64,000 bases of DNA from Physella acuta. Its lineage: Eukaryota > Mollusca > Gastropoda > Physidae. This document shows positions 46,560 to 58,909 of the stretch, in pieces. Within the stretch, counting starts at the first letter, position 1, and every line of letters begins with the position of its first letter. The DNA lies in NCBI RefSeq assembly GCF_028476545.1, contig NW_026731981.1, positions 409,501 through 473,500 on the forward strand. Reading direction: 5' to 3'. The notes beneath the pieces were generated by a model that saw only the letters and a list, made by a program, of their open reading frames with translations, was not told the origin of the DNA and made no database searches. Made by a program: the position numbers and the translations under genes.

Positions 46560-46960
46560 TTCTACCTTCAGTTCTTCAGCTGCTGGCACTTGTATAACTG
46601 TATGGCTGCTTGATATTCTGTATCCAACGGTCTAGCATTTGTACATGTGTTAAACTGATACATTCTCCATCGATGGCCAAGTACTAGGTTTTAAACTGCT
46701 ACTACGTAGGCCTACATACAGTGGCTCAGAGGTAGAAACGTACAAATGTGTGAACTACTTCATTCTACATTCGATGTCCCACAGTTAGGTGTTTAACTGC
46801 CACAACGTGTATCTTATATTCAGAACTAGAAATGTACTGCTGTGTAAACTACTAGATCTACATTCTACATTCAATGGCCAAGACCTAGGTGTTAATTAAA
46901 CTGCTAAAATTTAAATAAAAAATCCAGAGCTGTAATTGTACAGTTGTTAAAGTAATTGAT
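46560..46960. repeat. Upstream paralogous block of GPCR copy B with internal diverged repeats
   Basis: The first 130 bp match the block upstream of copy A at 40970-41090. The rest contains three or four diverged copies of TACATTCTACATTCAATGG followed by CCAAGACCTAGGTGTTAA, with a period of about 100 bp. Confidence 0.7.
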
Positions 46961-48119
46961 TCAACATCCAATAGTTCAGAGTTGAAGTTGTTTATTTGCT
47001 TATCAACTACATTCTACGTCAAATTAAAAGAAAAGAAGGATTATACAGATGTTAATTAAACGACTACGTTTTCAGCATCACGTCATTTGATCACATTAGC
47101 TTTGATAAGTCAACAAAGGATGATAACCTGTCCAGTTACCGAAGCTATTGGGGACAAAATGATGATAAGTTATTTACTTCATAAAAGGTTATATGAACTG
47201 AGCTCTACTGATCCCTTTTTTTAACGATATTAATATCGAAGTGTTTATTGATAGATTCTATCGTGGACAAACACAGAAGCATATTTATTCAATACATAAT
47301 CATGTATTATACTTGGGCTGCAGCCTTTTGAGCTATTTTGTCTTACTAAATAACTTATAACGGTACAATTTCACAAACCAAGTAAAGCCAAGTGGATTTT
47401 GTACTTGTCTGCTATCATGTCCTTCATGAGCGATTCCCGAGAGTTTTCCTAGAAACATTCTACGTTTAAAAGCAATTATACATTTGATGCTTACGTAACT
47501 GAGTAATTCGAAATATAACATAAATTCAACGAACAAAAAATGAAAATATATGAATACTTTTGGAATTTAGTTTTAATCTGATGATTTAAGCAATGGAAGT
47601 TCAAAGTTTATTGTGAATAATTTAAAAACGACCACACAAGCTATTGTTGAGAGAAACAGATAAAGTAATTAAAAAAGAAAATTTGTATACAAAATCAAGA
47701 AATTTTTAAAAATATGCTTCTTTAAATAAGATTAAATACGTTATTTATTTAAAACGTTTTACTAATATTTTACAAACAAATAACTAACACGATTCTTACA
47801 CGATTGTATCTATTATATAATAAGTCATATTTTAATTTAATTTATTAAAATAGTTCTGATGCAGTCAAAATATTTTATTCAAATGTCAAGTCTAGCATTA
47901 AAGTTTTACATGTTTAAAAATGTCAAACGGTAAATTTTACGAGCGTCTCAGATGTGTCATATATGGCGTGATAACTCTCAATACTCATATGTCTGATGTT
48001 TTTAGTGTTTTTCATGTTAATAGCATGGTCTGCGTCCAAGAATATTTGCACGCGTAAAAAATATCGCTTTTCTTATAAAGTTGCTATGTAATAGTCTATA
48101 ATATTCCTTCTTATGTAGT
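46961..48119. other. Intergenic between GPCR copies B and C, nothing recognised
   Basis: AT-rich, no coding signal. The open frame at 47333-47536 has no recognisable features. Confidence 0.4.
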
Positions 48120-49184
48120 TCACCTATCCAAGCTTAAGCTTTTCGTGTTTCGTTGTTCATCTTTCACTCTACCACTGAACATTATTGAGTAGGTTTTAGC
48201 GAACTTTGGGCTCATTCTTATAAACAGATTCAGGTTAACCGAAGCACCAAAAAGTAAGGATAAATTTTGCCAGATGGCACATAGATACAAAACATTTGAT
48301 GAGATATGAATGTCGGTGTGATTTATGACATAACCGGTAAAGAAAGTGGGAAAGAGTCGAAAAGTGATAATAAAAACACAGAGGGATAGCGTCATTTTAA
48401 CCGATTTTAAGTCTTTGGCTTTCTTTTTGAGGGCGTTGGTGGACATTTGTGCAACTGTTTTTGAAGAAAGATATAACTTGCCAATTATTAAGACGGTACA
48501 GACGCCAATAACAACAGGTGGAATGGCCGTAGGAAACAAAAGAGTAAATAGTAGATCCAACGTGAAAAATACGTCCAAACTGTTCAGCGCAATCCTTGAA
48601 AATACAGAGATACCGATGGTTCTGTTGTAATCAGGGCTATAAGACCATTCGATATCAAACAGGTAAAAATTAGGACTGTAAAATCCGAATAAGATACATA
48701 AACTAACGACTATTATAATAGTCGTACGCCGGGGTGTCATGAGTGAGGCAACTTTGAATGGAAACAACACAGCTATCATCCTCTCTACCGTCATCAGTGT
48801 GACGATATAAGCGGCAATCATCAATGTATATAAGTTTATCGGACGACCGATGCACTTGTAATATGCAAGGATTATATAAGCCAAAATAGTATCGAATTCG
48901 TTGATTAAAAGCATCACAGAAGGCATGACTTGTGTGAATACAAAGACGAGGTCTATCACGGCCAATGTGAAAATTAAGATGTTTGTCGACTCTTTGAACT
49001 TATGATGAACCATGATAAAAATAATGATGATATTGCCCACGATACCGTAAAAACACAATACAGGGGAGATAATAAAAAAGGACACGAGATTGAAGTAAAA
49101 CTTCGCAACGGTTAAAAACTCTGTGCTCTCCAGTGGGACATCATCTGATGTGTAAGTTGTTTTATTCGTTGTGTTGGTCTCCAT
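48120..49184 (-). CDS. Orphan class A GPCR, copy C of four, most diverged
   Basis: Single exon, 354 residues. Same architecture as the other three, but with more changes across TM2-TM4 (HHKFKESTNILIFTLAVIDL where the others have RHKFKESTNILILSLSVSDL; YYKCIGRPINLYTLMIAAY at TM3). It keeps the VERM motif, PFKVASLMTPRRTT in ICL2, cysteine-free ECL2 and ASVNLNLFIRMSPKF in TM7. TM6 reads LCVFIITFRLFP. It is the oldest or least homogenised member of the array. Ligand and site of action are not shown; a chemosensory role is inferred from the family pattern. Confidence 0.88.
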   Translation of the reverse strand: METNTTNKTTYTSDDVPLESTEFLTVAKFYFNLVSFFIISPVLCFYGIVGNIIIIFIMVHHKFKESTNILIFTLAVIDLVFVFTQVMPSVMLLINEFDTILAYIILAYYKCIGRPINLYTLMIAAYIVTLMTVERMIAVLFPFKVASLMTPRRTTIIIVVSLCILFGFYSPNFYLFDIEWSYSPDYNRTIGISVFSRIALNSLDVFFTLDLLFTLLFPTAIPPVVIGVCTVLIIGKLYLSSKTVAQMSTNALKKKAKDLKSVKMTLSLCVFIITFRLFPTFFTGYVINHTDIHISSNVLYLCAIWQNLSLLFGASVNLNLFIRMSPKFAKTYSIMFSGRVKDEQRNTKSLSLDR

Positions 49185-49734
49185 TCGTGCAGTTTATCTA
49201 CTATTGCACTATACCGTTAGGGTTCCATGTTTCATAAATCAGCTACTTTAATCCAAAGATCTATATCTACGAGCTACTTTCCATTAGTTTAAAAAAGCCC
49301 ACATGCTTGATAAAGTATATTTGTATTGCGTATTTCATTCCTGAAAATAACTTTCCATAGATTATCTAAAACTATTTATATCAGATCATCCACTTTATTA
49401 TTCTTTAAGTATATTTCCTCATCTTCTCTGTAGTTCATATCTTGAGGCTAGCATCTGAAAATAGATTTTGAAACATTTTATCTTTCAAATCTATATCTAA
49501 AAGAAGAGCGTATTTATGTAATGAATTACTTCACCATTCACCCTATCACAATTAAACTTTCAAAGCGGCACATTACACTCCATGGTAGGTTTAGGCACCA
49601 GAGTTCCCAGTCTGCCATTTTTTGCACATGTTGATTGGTCTTATTTCAAAGTCGGCAAGGAATACTCGCTCTCTCTTTCTAACACTCTCTTCTCTCGCTC
49701 TCTCCTCTATGACCATCAACACCTTACTTTAAAG
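49185..49734. other. Intergenic 5' flank of GPCR copy C
   Basis: AT-rich, with a short CT-rich stretch near 49665-49710. No exon recognised. Confidence 0.4.
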
Positions 49735-50022
49735 CCAGTAGAAAGCCTGTAGGTCCACCTAGCTCTGCTGGATACCTAACATAGGTTAGGAAAAGTGAAG
49801 TTCCCCTTCCTATGGGGCAAGTCAAGTAGAGTTCACCTGTTTCTGTAACCTAAGCATATGAAGAGATAATGTGGCCAGCACTATGCCCAGCCGTCTTTAC
49901 TTTCCCTAAAGTGAGTTAGGTACCCATCAGAGCTGGATCGACTCAGGGACTTGAATCCGGATTCGAACTCGAGACTTACGGCTTAAAGTGTAGATCTCTA
50001 CATCTAGGCCACTCCGTCCTTA
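49735..50022 (-). mobile_element. tRNA-derived SINE, nearly full length, inverted
   Basis: The minus strand starts AAGGACGGAGTGGCCTAGAT, with A box TGGCCTAGATGTAGA and B box GAGTTCGAATCC. The body is CCCTGAGTCGATCCAGCTCT, GATGGGTACCTAACTCACTT, CTTCATATGCTTAGGTTACA, GAAACAGGTGAACTCTACTT. It is the best copy in the window and serves as reference for the others. Confidence 0.85.
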
Positions 50023-51289
50023 CCTAACACAGTTTAGAAAAAGTAAAGTTTTCTGACCACACTATCCATTAAAATACCGAGGTCGCAGAAACAGGTGAAC
50101 TACTACAATTAACGAACCAGTCGAACCAGATTTAACATTCATCTCCCCTGGAATATTGTAACGGGTGGCTCCATATAGCTTAACCTGACATTCCTTATAC
50201 TGTTACACTGTTACACTGTGGCTGTGAGCTAGGGCTGTTCCAGTGCGGTAATCAATGTACACTCAATCTATTCGCACAGCACTTTCTAGGCATCTGGGCA
50301 TTAGTGTGGGTAAATTCGCATCCCCCCCCACAATATTAAAAAAAATTTATTGCCAGTGCCGAAAAAGGAGGCGGATTTAAGAAACTCTAGTTTGTAAACA
50401 TATTCATTTAGCCAATCGTCAAGATAATTATTTTAAAACTTTAACTCAGTTATTATATTTTCAAAGATGTCAATGTGTTTTGGACGAAGATTTCAAACTG
50501 CTATCTTCATTTATCGAAATTTTAAATAGCAAACTTTCATTAGCCTGATTCTAAATTTGTTAAGGCAAATGTTCTATGTATCGAGAAGAGTCAACATTTA
50601 TTCGTAAAGCAGAAGTTATTGGTCGAAATAACAAGCACATAATATTTAAATTTATAATTCAATGTAATCGACGTAAAGTTTTTTTAAAAATGTTTTCGTA
50701 TACTTAACTAGAACTATCTTAAAATCTCTAGCACAGCTGTGAAAAAAAAAGAGTCGACACATACCTACGTATTTTTTTCGTTAAACGTTGCTGAATACTA
50801 TCAAATAAAACGGATGGAAGACTACTGCTTTCAAAATACAATTCTAGGAATTAAATGAATGACGTCGTTTAGATCCCGAATGATAGCTGTGAAAATACGA
50901 TATTTTTCTTAATTTTCTTTACGAGATTTCTGATCTTATTTTATAAGACTGTTTCAATTTTATGTCGATTTAATATTGTCTAGAAAACATATTTTGGACA
51001 ACTTGTTTTTACGCGATCTGCAATAGCGAAATAAGTGCTTTCAATCATTATTTAAAATTATAAAATTGCGTTGCCTTTAGACCGAAAAATATCTTTAATA
51101 ACAAAAAATATCTAGTTGTTTGATTACTTTCCTCGATGACTAGTGTAGACATTGTGCAAACAAAATTTTTGAGCAATCGGCTTATAATTATCTTAAGGAA
51201 AGTATCCCACGTTAAATACATTTTATTGACAGTTTGTAAACAATTCTAACAATCAAACCGAATCATCTCTCTAGAATTCCGATCTTTAG
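50023..51289. other. Intergenic, nothing recognised
   Basis: AT-rich. A short poly-C run near 50320. No gene signal. Confidence 0.4.
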
Positions 51290-51430
51290 TCAGAAATTTA
51301 AAATGACGTTGATGCATTTATCTGAGAAATCATTAGTCTCTGGCTAGAGAAATCTCGGCTACAGCTAATTCGTTAACAAGATAATTTGTTGCAAGGCTTC
51401 TAGCCTTTCAGACACATGAATTTGGTGAAT
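51290..51430. repeat. Upstream paralogous block of GPCR copy C (matches 57720-57840)
   Basis: GACGTTGATGCATTTATCTG, AGAAATCATTAGTCTCTGGC and AGCTAATTCGTTAACAAGA align in order with a block upstream of copy D (GATGTTGATGCATAGAACCG, AGAAATCAATAGTCGCTGGC, AGTTAATTCGTTGAACGG). It lies 2.1 kb upstream of copy C's start. Confidence 0.7.
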
Positions 51431-52464
51431 CGATTAATGTTCGAGTAAACATAGTTTGAAATACATCCTGTTTTCTCCATTTAATGGTCGGACTTTTTAA
51501 CGATTGAACGTAAAATCAATAAAAAAATCACACTCTGTTTTATTTGTTTAAATTTTGGCCACTGTTTAGTCCCGTAGAACGTCGGTATTGATAGAAGCAA
51601 TGATATTGCTCATCATTTTAGTAAACAGCGTTGTATACTTTGTTAGCATAGAGTTTTACGGCGCTTCAATGTTTTTGTTTGTGTCATGTCATAAACCGGG
51701 CATAATAATGAGTTGTATGACGAATGTAAAATCAAAGAACAATTTTCTTAGATTTTTGAAACACAATTTTAGCAGCCTTGCTTCTATCAGTTATAAATTT
51801 CTGCACTCTTATATACTGTACGGAACAAAAACAAAAAGCCAGTGCAACTTGTCGCCATGCATTAACTGTTTTATAAACCTACTATGTCAAATTATAGTTC
51901 TAACATACTTATATGTTATGAATAGTTAAGACAAGGATACCAAAGCCGAATTCTTTTTACTATCCCTTAGCTAAACTTTCTGCTGCAGTTTGTGAATTGT
52001 TCTTGCTACCATAGGCAATGCTTGTTGAAGATTCTTACCCTAGGATGTAAGTCAATTTTAGTTAAACCTGTTGCAAAATGTAGTTAAAAAATTAACCACA
52101 TTACGGTTTGCTGCCAGATAATTATACAGGCGTGTAACAGTTCCAGACATTTTGTTTTGGGTTGTGGTCTTAGAATCTATATTTATCGAGTGATTAAGGC
52201 AAATAGGTTGCTGAAAATGAAAATAGTTTTAATATCTCCATTTGGATTGTTGAATATCATTCCTAAATCAATCTTCTCAGGATCTAAAAATTTTATTGTA
52301 AGAGTGTCGAATGTATTGTCCGTTATTCCGGGGGTGAAATCACCATGTCAAGCTAAGATTTTTGTCATTAATATATCCTCTGCCCAGTCCATTTGTTCAT
52401 TGTATGTGTCGGCTTTCTTCTGAATTAGTCTTCCACATACTTGGCTTTACAGCTAGAACACAAG
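51431..52464. other. Intergenic, nothing recognised
   Basis: Contains a 113-codon open frame (51588-51929) rich in hydrophobic residues. It has no family motif and no similarity to the GPCRs that I can see. Confidence 0.35.
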
Positions 52465-52870
52465 CCATAGCCCAGGTAATGGGCTAGCTAAAGCCCTGGT
52501 AATGGCCCAGCCATAACCCAGGTAATTGGCCAGCCATATCCCAGATTACGGACCAGCCATAGCCCAGGTAATAGGCCAGCTGTTGACCAGTTAATTGGTC
52601 AGCCATTACCCAGATCAAGAACCAGCCTTTGTACAAGCAAAGGACAGCCGAAAATAATGGGTCAGTCAAAGCTCAAGTAATAGGCCAGTCAGAGCCCATA
52701 TGAAGAGCCAGCCTTTGCCCAGGTAATAAACCATCTATAGCCCGGGTAATGAGCCAGCCATAACCCAGGTAATGGGCCAGCTATAGCACAGGTAATAGGC
52801 CAGCTATAGCCCAGGTAATGGGCCAGCTATAGCCCAGGTAATGATTCAGCTGAAGCGCAGGCAACAAGCC
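52465..52870 (+). repeat. 22-23 bp minisatellite, about 18 copies, each with CAGGTAAT
   Basis: Unit AGCCCAGGTAATGGGCCAGC plus TAT. Most copies contain CCCAGGTAAT, which is a good plus-strand splice donor consensus. It lies in the spacer between GPCR copies C and D. No transcript is predicted here. Confidence 0.9.
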
Positions 52871-53473
52871 AACAAAGCAACATCAGACATAATGTTGTCA
52901 ACGACGTGTGTCTTCATCTTGTACAGCTCATCAATTTCTTCCTGCATCTCTGGACGCCAATAGTTGATCAGATGATCGATATAGACCAGACATCCACAAA
53001 ATCACATGTCATCAAAATAATTTGAGATTGACCATATCAATAGCCAGAGTAATATGGTTGATCTTTTGAATTAGAACATCAGCTTCCAATACAAATCATT
53101 GTATTCTTTATTGATCTAATTACGTTGGTGTGAACGTGTTGAGTGGGCCGATGATGAGGTTTAAAGTATGTACTGTTAAAAAGGGTTTCTTATTTGCTTC
53201 TGTTTTAACTAATTTATGTTTATATGGCATCATTTTTGTAGCATAGAGATAATGAGTAACAACGTTTTTGACTCAATTATCAAAACATATTATTATACAG
53301 GAAACCAAAACAAGTTATGGTTGGTTATCTACTAACCACGTGAACCCTGTTCGTGATTCGGAAATTAAGATTTGTGGAGAAATAAACAGAAAATTCAGTA
53401 CGACTCACAACTGGCTTGCTTATTTTGCATTTAATGCGTCTCGCAATGGGAATTTAGAAATATCATGGTTATA
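52871..53473. other. Intergenic, nothing recognised
   Basis: No coding or repeat signal identified. Confidence 0.35.
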
Positions 53474-53620
53474 ATATGGTACAGCGTGGCCAATAGGTAG
53501 ATAGACTGGTGATCAAATAGTCTCGAGTTCGAATCTGGAAGTCAATATAATGTCCCTCAGTCTTGTTGTTTCCTAACTCACATTATGGAAATTAAAAGGG
53601 GGCTGGGCATAAATTAAGGG
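53474..53620 (+). mobile_element. tRNA-derived SINE, truncated
   Basis: Head GGTACAGCGTGGCCAATAGG with B box CGAGTTCGAATCT. The body reads ATGTCCCTCAGTCTTGTTGT and TTTCCTAACTCACATTATGG. The tail region ends in GGGGGCTGGGCATA. Confidence 0.7.
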
Positions 53621-53934
53621 AGCTATTTATCATGATTGGAAAAGTGTTTATAATAGTTCGTTTAGTTTAATTAAGTTGAAGACCTTTATAACTATGACAT
53701 TCCTGCTCTAAGACGCAAAGATAGCCACCACCCTTTAAATTAGATGAACATTGTATGTTGTTAGACGGTGAAGTAGCCTATAGCTAAGTCTTAAACACAA
53801 AAGAGAATATAAGGGGGTTAGTATAAACGAGGCCTCGTTTCTATTGTTCTGTAGAATTACATTACAATGCCATTCTCCCCACTACTTTAGTGGTTTCCTA
53901 CTTTCTCTGTTTCTGTCTCTCTGTCTATCGCTGT

Positions 53935-53945
53935 CTCTCTACCTT

Positions 53946-54017
<72 letters not shown>
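53935..54017. repeat. (CT)n-(TA)n compound microsatellite
   Basis: CT repeat 53955-53993 followed by TA to 54017. Confidence 0.95.
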
Positions 54018-54656
54018 ATAAAATGACATATTTTCCAAGTCAAATCTTTAATGCTTTGTAACCTATGCATTGAATACTGGCAACTATATATAACGTTTGT
54101 GTATGCACTCATATTATATGAATGTTACACAATACTGCTCTTGTTGGTGTAGGAACATTTATGCCTTACCTTTCTTTTTAATTCAATATCATCTTAAGTC
54201 AAACAGACTTCAATAACTTTATTAGTAAGCAACTGAAACTTTGAAGTTAACAATGTCTAAAAACCTTGTTAAAATTATTTTTATTTTGACATTGTTTTTA
54301 TTGTGTAGGTTCTATATTAATATTAATAACATATTGATATGACAAGAATATTTTTTTAAATAGCGAGAAAAATAAAAGTTTTCCATTTAAAATAAATCAA
54401 TAGAAAAGCATTAACAGCGTGGATACATTATTTCACATTCAAACAATTTTTAAAACTTTAGATTACTTAACACAATTATTACAATTACCAATTTCATAAA
54501 CTAGCATCTCTAGTTTTATCTGTGTGTAGACAAAAATTGAAGGCTAAAGTTTCCAATTTCTTGAAGTGAAGTCCTGCTACTTATGTAACACACAAACTGG
54601 CATCTAATGGTTTAAAGTATTTTTGTTCATAAAGTAAAAACATTTTACTGTTCTTT

Positions 54657-55709
54657 TTATTTGTCGTCGAGCACTTTACGATAGAACATTATCATATAGG
54701 TTTTAGCAAATTTTGGACTCATTCTTATAAAAAGATTTAGGTTAACTGACGCACCGAAAAGTAAGGATAAGTTCTGCCAGATAGCAATTAAAAAGACAAA
54801 ATTCGATGGGATATGAACGTCGCTGTGACTTATTATAAAACCTGTGGTAAATGTGGGAAACAGTCGAAAAGTAATCACACAAACACAGAGAGATAAAGTC
54901 AATTTAACGGATTTTAAATCTTTGGCTTTCTTTTTGAGAGAGTTGCTAGACATTTGTGCGACATGTCTTGAAGATAAAATTAGTTTAGCAATAATTAAAA
55001 TAGTGCACACGCCTATAACCAAAGGTGGAATGGCAGTTGGAAATAAAAGCGTAAATAGCAGATCTAGCATTTCAAACACGGCAAAGTTGTTTATAGCTAA
55101 TTTAGAATAAACAGATAAAGCCAATGTTCTGTTGTATGCTGGGCTGTATACCCAAACAATGTCGAACAAGAAAAAATTTGGATTGTAAAATCCGAATAAG
55201 ACAAACATAGTAACGACAACTGTGATTGTGGTGCGCCTAGGTGTCATGAGTGAGGCAACTTTGAATGGGAACAACACAGCTATCATCCTCTCTACCGTCA
55301 TGATCGTGACGATGTATGAACTTGACGTCATTGTGTAGATGTTCACTGGTCGAATTATACAGTAGTAGAATGCGAGTATCGTATTCGCCAAAATGGAATC
55401 AAACTCATTGATTAAAAGCATCACTGAAGGCATTAACTGAGTTACTACAAAAATCAGATCTGACACGGACAAAGATAAAATTAAAATGTTTGTCGACTCT
55501 TTGAACTTATGACGAACCATGATAAACATGATGATGATATTTCCTACGATACCGTAGAAACACAATATAGGGGAGATAATATAAAATGACAAAAGATTGA
55601 GGTAAATTTTGGCTTCTGCTAAAACCTCAGTGTTTTCCTGATGAACAATGTTGGATGTGGTGGCTGATTCATCTGTTGTGTTGGTCTCCATTTGCTCAGC
55701 GTGTGCCAT
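54657..55709 (-). CDS. Orphan class A GPCR, copy D of four (candidate chemosensory receptor)
   Basis: Single exon, 350 residues from 55709. An internal ATG six codons later (METNTTDES) aligns with the start of copy C (METNTTNKT) and may be the true start. TM1-TM4 is nearly identical to copies A and B. Motifs: VERM after TM3, CVCVITFRLFP in TM6, ASVNLNLFIRMSPKF in TM7, NRT in a cysteine-free ECL2. The tail is short (FYRKVLDDK). Closest to copy B, with which it also shares SKLAINNFAVFEMLDLLFTL before and in TM5. Ligand unknown. Confidence 0.88.
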   Translation of the reverse strand: MAHAEQMETNTTDESATTSNIVHQENTEVLAEAKIYLNLLSFYIISPILCFYGIVGNIIIMFIMVRHKFKESTNILILSLSVSDLIFVVTQLMPSVMLLINEFDSILANTILAFYYCIIRPVNIYTMTSSSYIVTIMTVERMIAVLFPFKVASLMTPRRTTITVVVTMFVLFGFYNPNFFLFDIVWVYSPAYNRTLALSVYSKLAINNFAVFEMLDLLFTLLFPTAIPPLVIGVCTILIIAKLILSSRHVAQMSSNSLKKKAKDLKSVKLTLSLCVCVITFRLFPTFTTGFIISHSDVHIPSNFVFLIAIWQNLSLLFGASVNLNLFIRMSPKFAKTYMIMFYRKVLDDK

Positions 55710-56757
55710 GTAGTGGCTACTATAGAGTTATCTTTCTTGTTATATATGTCCTAGGGAAACGTATGGATGGTTTACAAAGGAGCATCATTGGTACCTTTAT
55801 TCATATTTGAAGCATTTCATTTAAATTACCCTACCACAGTTGAATGTAAGAATGGTTACAGGAAATCTATGCACTTCATTTTTTGATTACATAGTGTCGT
55901 CTTCACTTGAGCTATATCTGAAATTTTAAGCAAAACAAAAGATTTAGCTTTTTAATGTTATTTCTAATTAAACTGCCCAAACACAATTTTTTTTTGAGAT
56001 ATCAAAATTAGAAACATTTTAAAAGGTTGTTTAAATTTAGAAGAATGACAGATTGCGTCAAAACATGGTTTTTTATAGACCAGTAATCAACGTAGAAGTT
56101 ATGAATGTCAATAACTGTTAAAATAAAATTTCTACAAAATAAAAAAAAACAGCAACGAAACATGAAAATAAATGCAGTTGCCAACACTTAACAAAGGGAG
56201 GTATTAAATAAATCGCCTATTTACAGCCATCAATAGATCAAGTTTATATTATAAACCTATATTTTTAAAATCTAAGATAAAAATGTAGAGCTGTTTTTGA
56301 ACATCGGTAAAGGAATCAAGGTAAATAGTTTTCCAAAATGTTAAAATACAGCTTTATTAATTACATAAAGACAACAGTAAAGCTTCTAATGCCTTTGTAT
56401 CCAACTAATTAAGTCGATTTTAAAAGACACGTGTAAGTTAAAATAATTTGAGTACCAATGATTACAGACAAAGAACTATATTAGAGTGTTAATTAAATTC
56501 AGTAAAAACAAAACACCCAATTCTTTATTCTTATGAAATCTAATATAAATATTTTATATGTTATCTTTAAGATAAATAAATAAATTAAACTAAATCTCTT
56601 TCAAACTTAAAATTTAATGGTGGAAAGAATTTATTTACAACAGTATGAAAACTTTTGGCCTAGAATAATAATTCCAGGATGGCTCTTTTATCCGAAAGTT
56701 TTACTAAAAACTGTCGTGCTACCTTATCATGTATTTAATACAAGCATTAACAAAGAA

Positions 56758-56832
<75 letters not shown>

Positions 56833-57719
56833 CTTATGTGGGCAGTCGCTTGCCTTTAGCTATTCCAATGCAGTTATTTATTTATTTTGTATTTAATACT
56901 TTCTTAATGTCAAATGTTAAATTATTTGATAAATGTACGATGTTTGATTACATGTGTCAGTTTCTTGTTCACAGCGAAAAAAAAATGTAATGCATAACAA
57001 AAAAAAAATGACTATATACAATTTGTTTCATACGGTAATGTTAGATTTGTATATGATCTTTGCAAATATTTACATGCAGAATTTAATTTTAAAGGCAATG
57101 GTGCTTCGTCATTGTAAAAATATATCAAACTTACTTTACCTAAGCTCATTCTATGTAGAACTTGCGTTTAAATCTGAGTTTAACGTACACGTTTCGTTCA
57201 TAAAGTAACGTTGATTTATTCGTTGTTTATTGTTAATTTTGTTTGCTTGTTTATGAGTGTTTAAATGCAACACAACTATTACATTACTATAATCAAAATT
57301 CATTTATTGTAGATTACTAAGTGTATTACCGATAAAGTAAGCAATAAATATTTTTTTTAAATATATTTTTTTCCTTCGATAATTCATACTGAATATTTAC
57401 CAGATCACGCACTTAGTTATAAACAATATTGTCATTTTATGACGTTTGAAACAGTAAAAACGCTGTGTTGGATATACTTTTACATACAATTTAGATTAGC
57501 TAAATTGTTTTCCTTCAGTTACTACATTCGTGTTGTTTATTGGGAGATTGTCATCTTGAATTACCCAAAACGTTTAGTTCCTTGGTAAACTTTCCTTAAG
57601 GCTGTTGGTTAGAATTTTTATTACAATAATGTCGTATGTTATAATGCAACTTTTACTCGTTAAATAAGAGTTATTGATCTTGTTTTTAAAATAATTGTAA
57701 AACCGATCAGCCAGCGTAA
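55710..57719. other. Intergenic 5' flank of GPCR copy D
   Basis: AT-rich, with a (TA)n microsatellite of about 72 bp at 56759-56830. No exon recognised. Confidence 0.5.
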
Positions 57720-57840
57720 AATTAGAACGAACTCACTGATGTTGATGCATAGAACCGAGAAATCAATAGTCGCTGGCTGTAAAAATGTACAACTAATTTT
57801 ATAAGTTAATTCGTTGAACGGTTTCAACATGTTTAGCACA
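57720..57840. repeat. Upstream paralogous block of GPCR copy D (matches 51290-51430)
   Basis: See the copy C block. It lies 2.0 kb upstream of copy D's start. Confidence 0.7.
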
Positions 57841-58626
57841 TACGCCTTTAGGGGATTTATTTCTAGTTAAAACGTATTTCGTTTATTTTTAAGTTTTGTC
57901 AATCTAAAAACAAGCTTTTATTTAAGATTGCTTTAATCAAGCTAGCTGCAGACCAATAAGAAATCATACACTTTTTTACAGTTTCGAATAAGTGTTTATC
58001 AAAAGAAAGCTTGTACTGTTGTGAGCGATGATGTATTTTTATTTTATTTCAGTAAATAACATCGTATACTTTTAAAGCATAAAAGTACGGTATATACATT
58101 AGACTTTGTATTTTTTATTATGAATATAGTATACACATACATTATTTGGAAACTGGAAAGATCACCAGAATGTTTCTCATATACTTCAAGTACCATCTTA
58201 ACTGTGTGAATTCTACCAATTGTGAATGTTTGAACTCTTGTATATCGTATGGACTACCGCACCACCAAAGTTGTATATGGCAGTGTATTTACTGTATTAT
58301 TTACCTACTAAGACATATCATAGCTCAAAATTTCATTCATAGTATGACTTAACTAGAGAAGCAATGATCAGATCATGAGGCAGTCACAGCCTATGTGTTG
58401 AGGCTATAAAGTTAAGCCAGCCATTCATTTGACAATTAGGAGTGTGTTTACTTTATAGCTCATCCAGTTCTCCCGGAGTTTTTATTTTGTTGCAACATCA
58501 ACATTTTTTTTAGAAAGCAGAGTTGATCGTATTTTAGACAGAAATGTGTTTTTTTTCATCGTATTAAACTGATGACTAAAAGTTTGACTATCAAACGATC
58601 ATCCAATGGTCTATTAGACTGTGGAT

Positions 58627-58686
<60 letters not shown>

Positions 58687-58909
58687 GTCTGACTTAATTC
58701 TCCTTGCAATTTAAGGTTGCTAACACTAGATAGTTTAAATCCTGTTTACTAAGACAAAATGTTTTTGTGAAAACTGTTTTGTAAGATTCTATCCAATTGA
58801 AAGAAATTTTACTATTTTAACACTATTAGTTTAATGTGTTAGTTTGTGAATTGTGTTCAACAATGATCTTTAGAAGATTCAAAATTTTAAAAAATCTGGG
58901 ATAGGTAGT
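57841..58909. other. Intergenic between GPCR copy D and the methyltransferase
   Basis: AT-rich with a (TA)n tract at 58628-58684. The methyltransferase 3' UTR should extend left from 58909. Confidence 0.5.

Noticed and set aside
51588-51929. 113-codon hydrophobic open frame as a fifth GPCR remnant
   Set aside because: None of the receptor motifs (GN, VERM, PFKV, NLNL) occurs and the order of hydrophobic segments does not fit.
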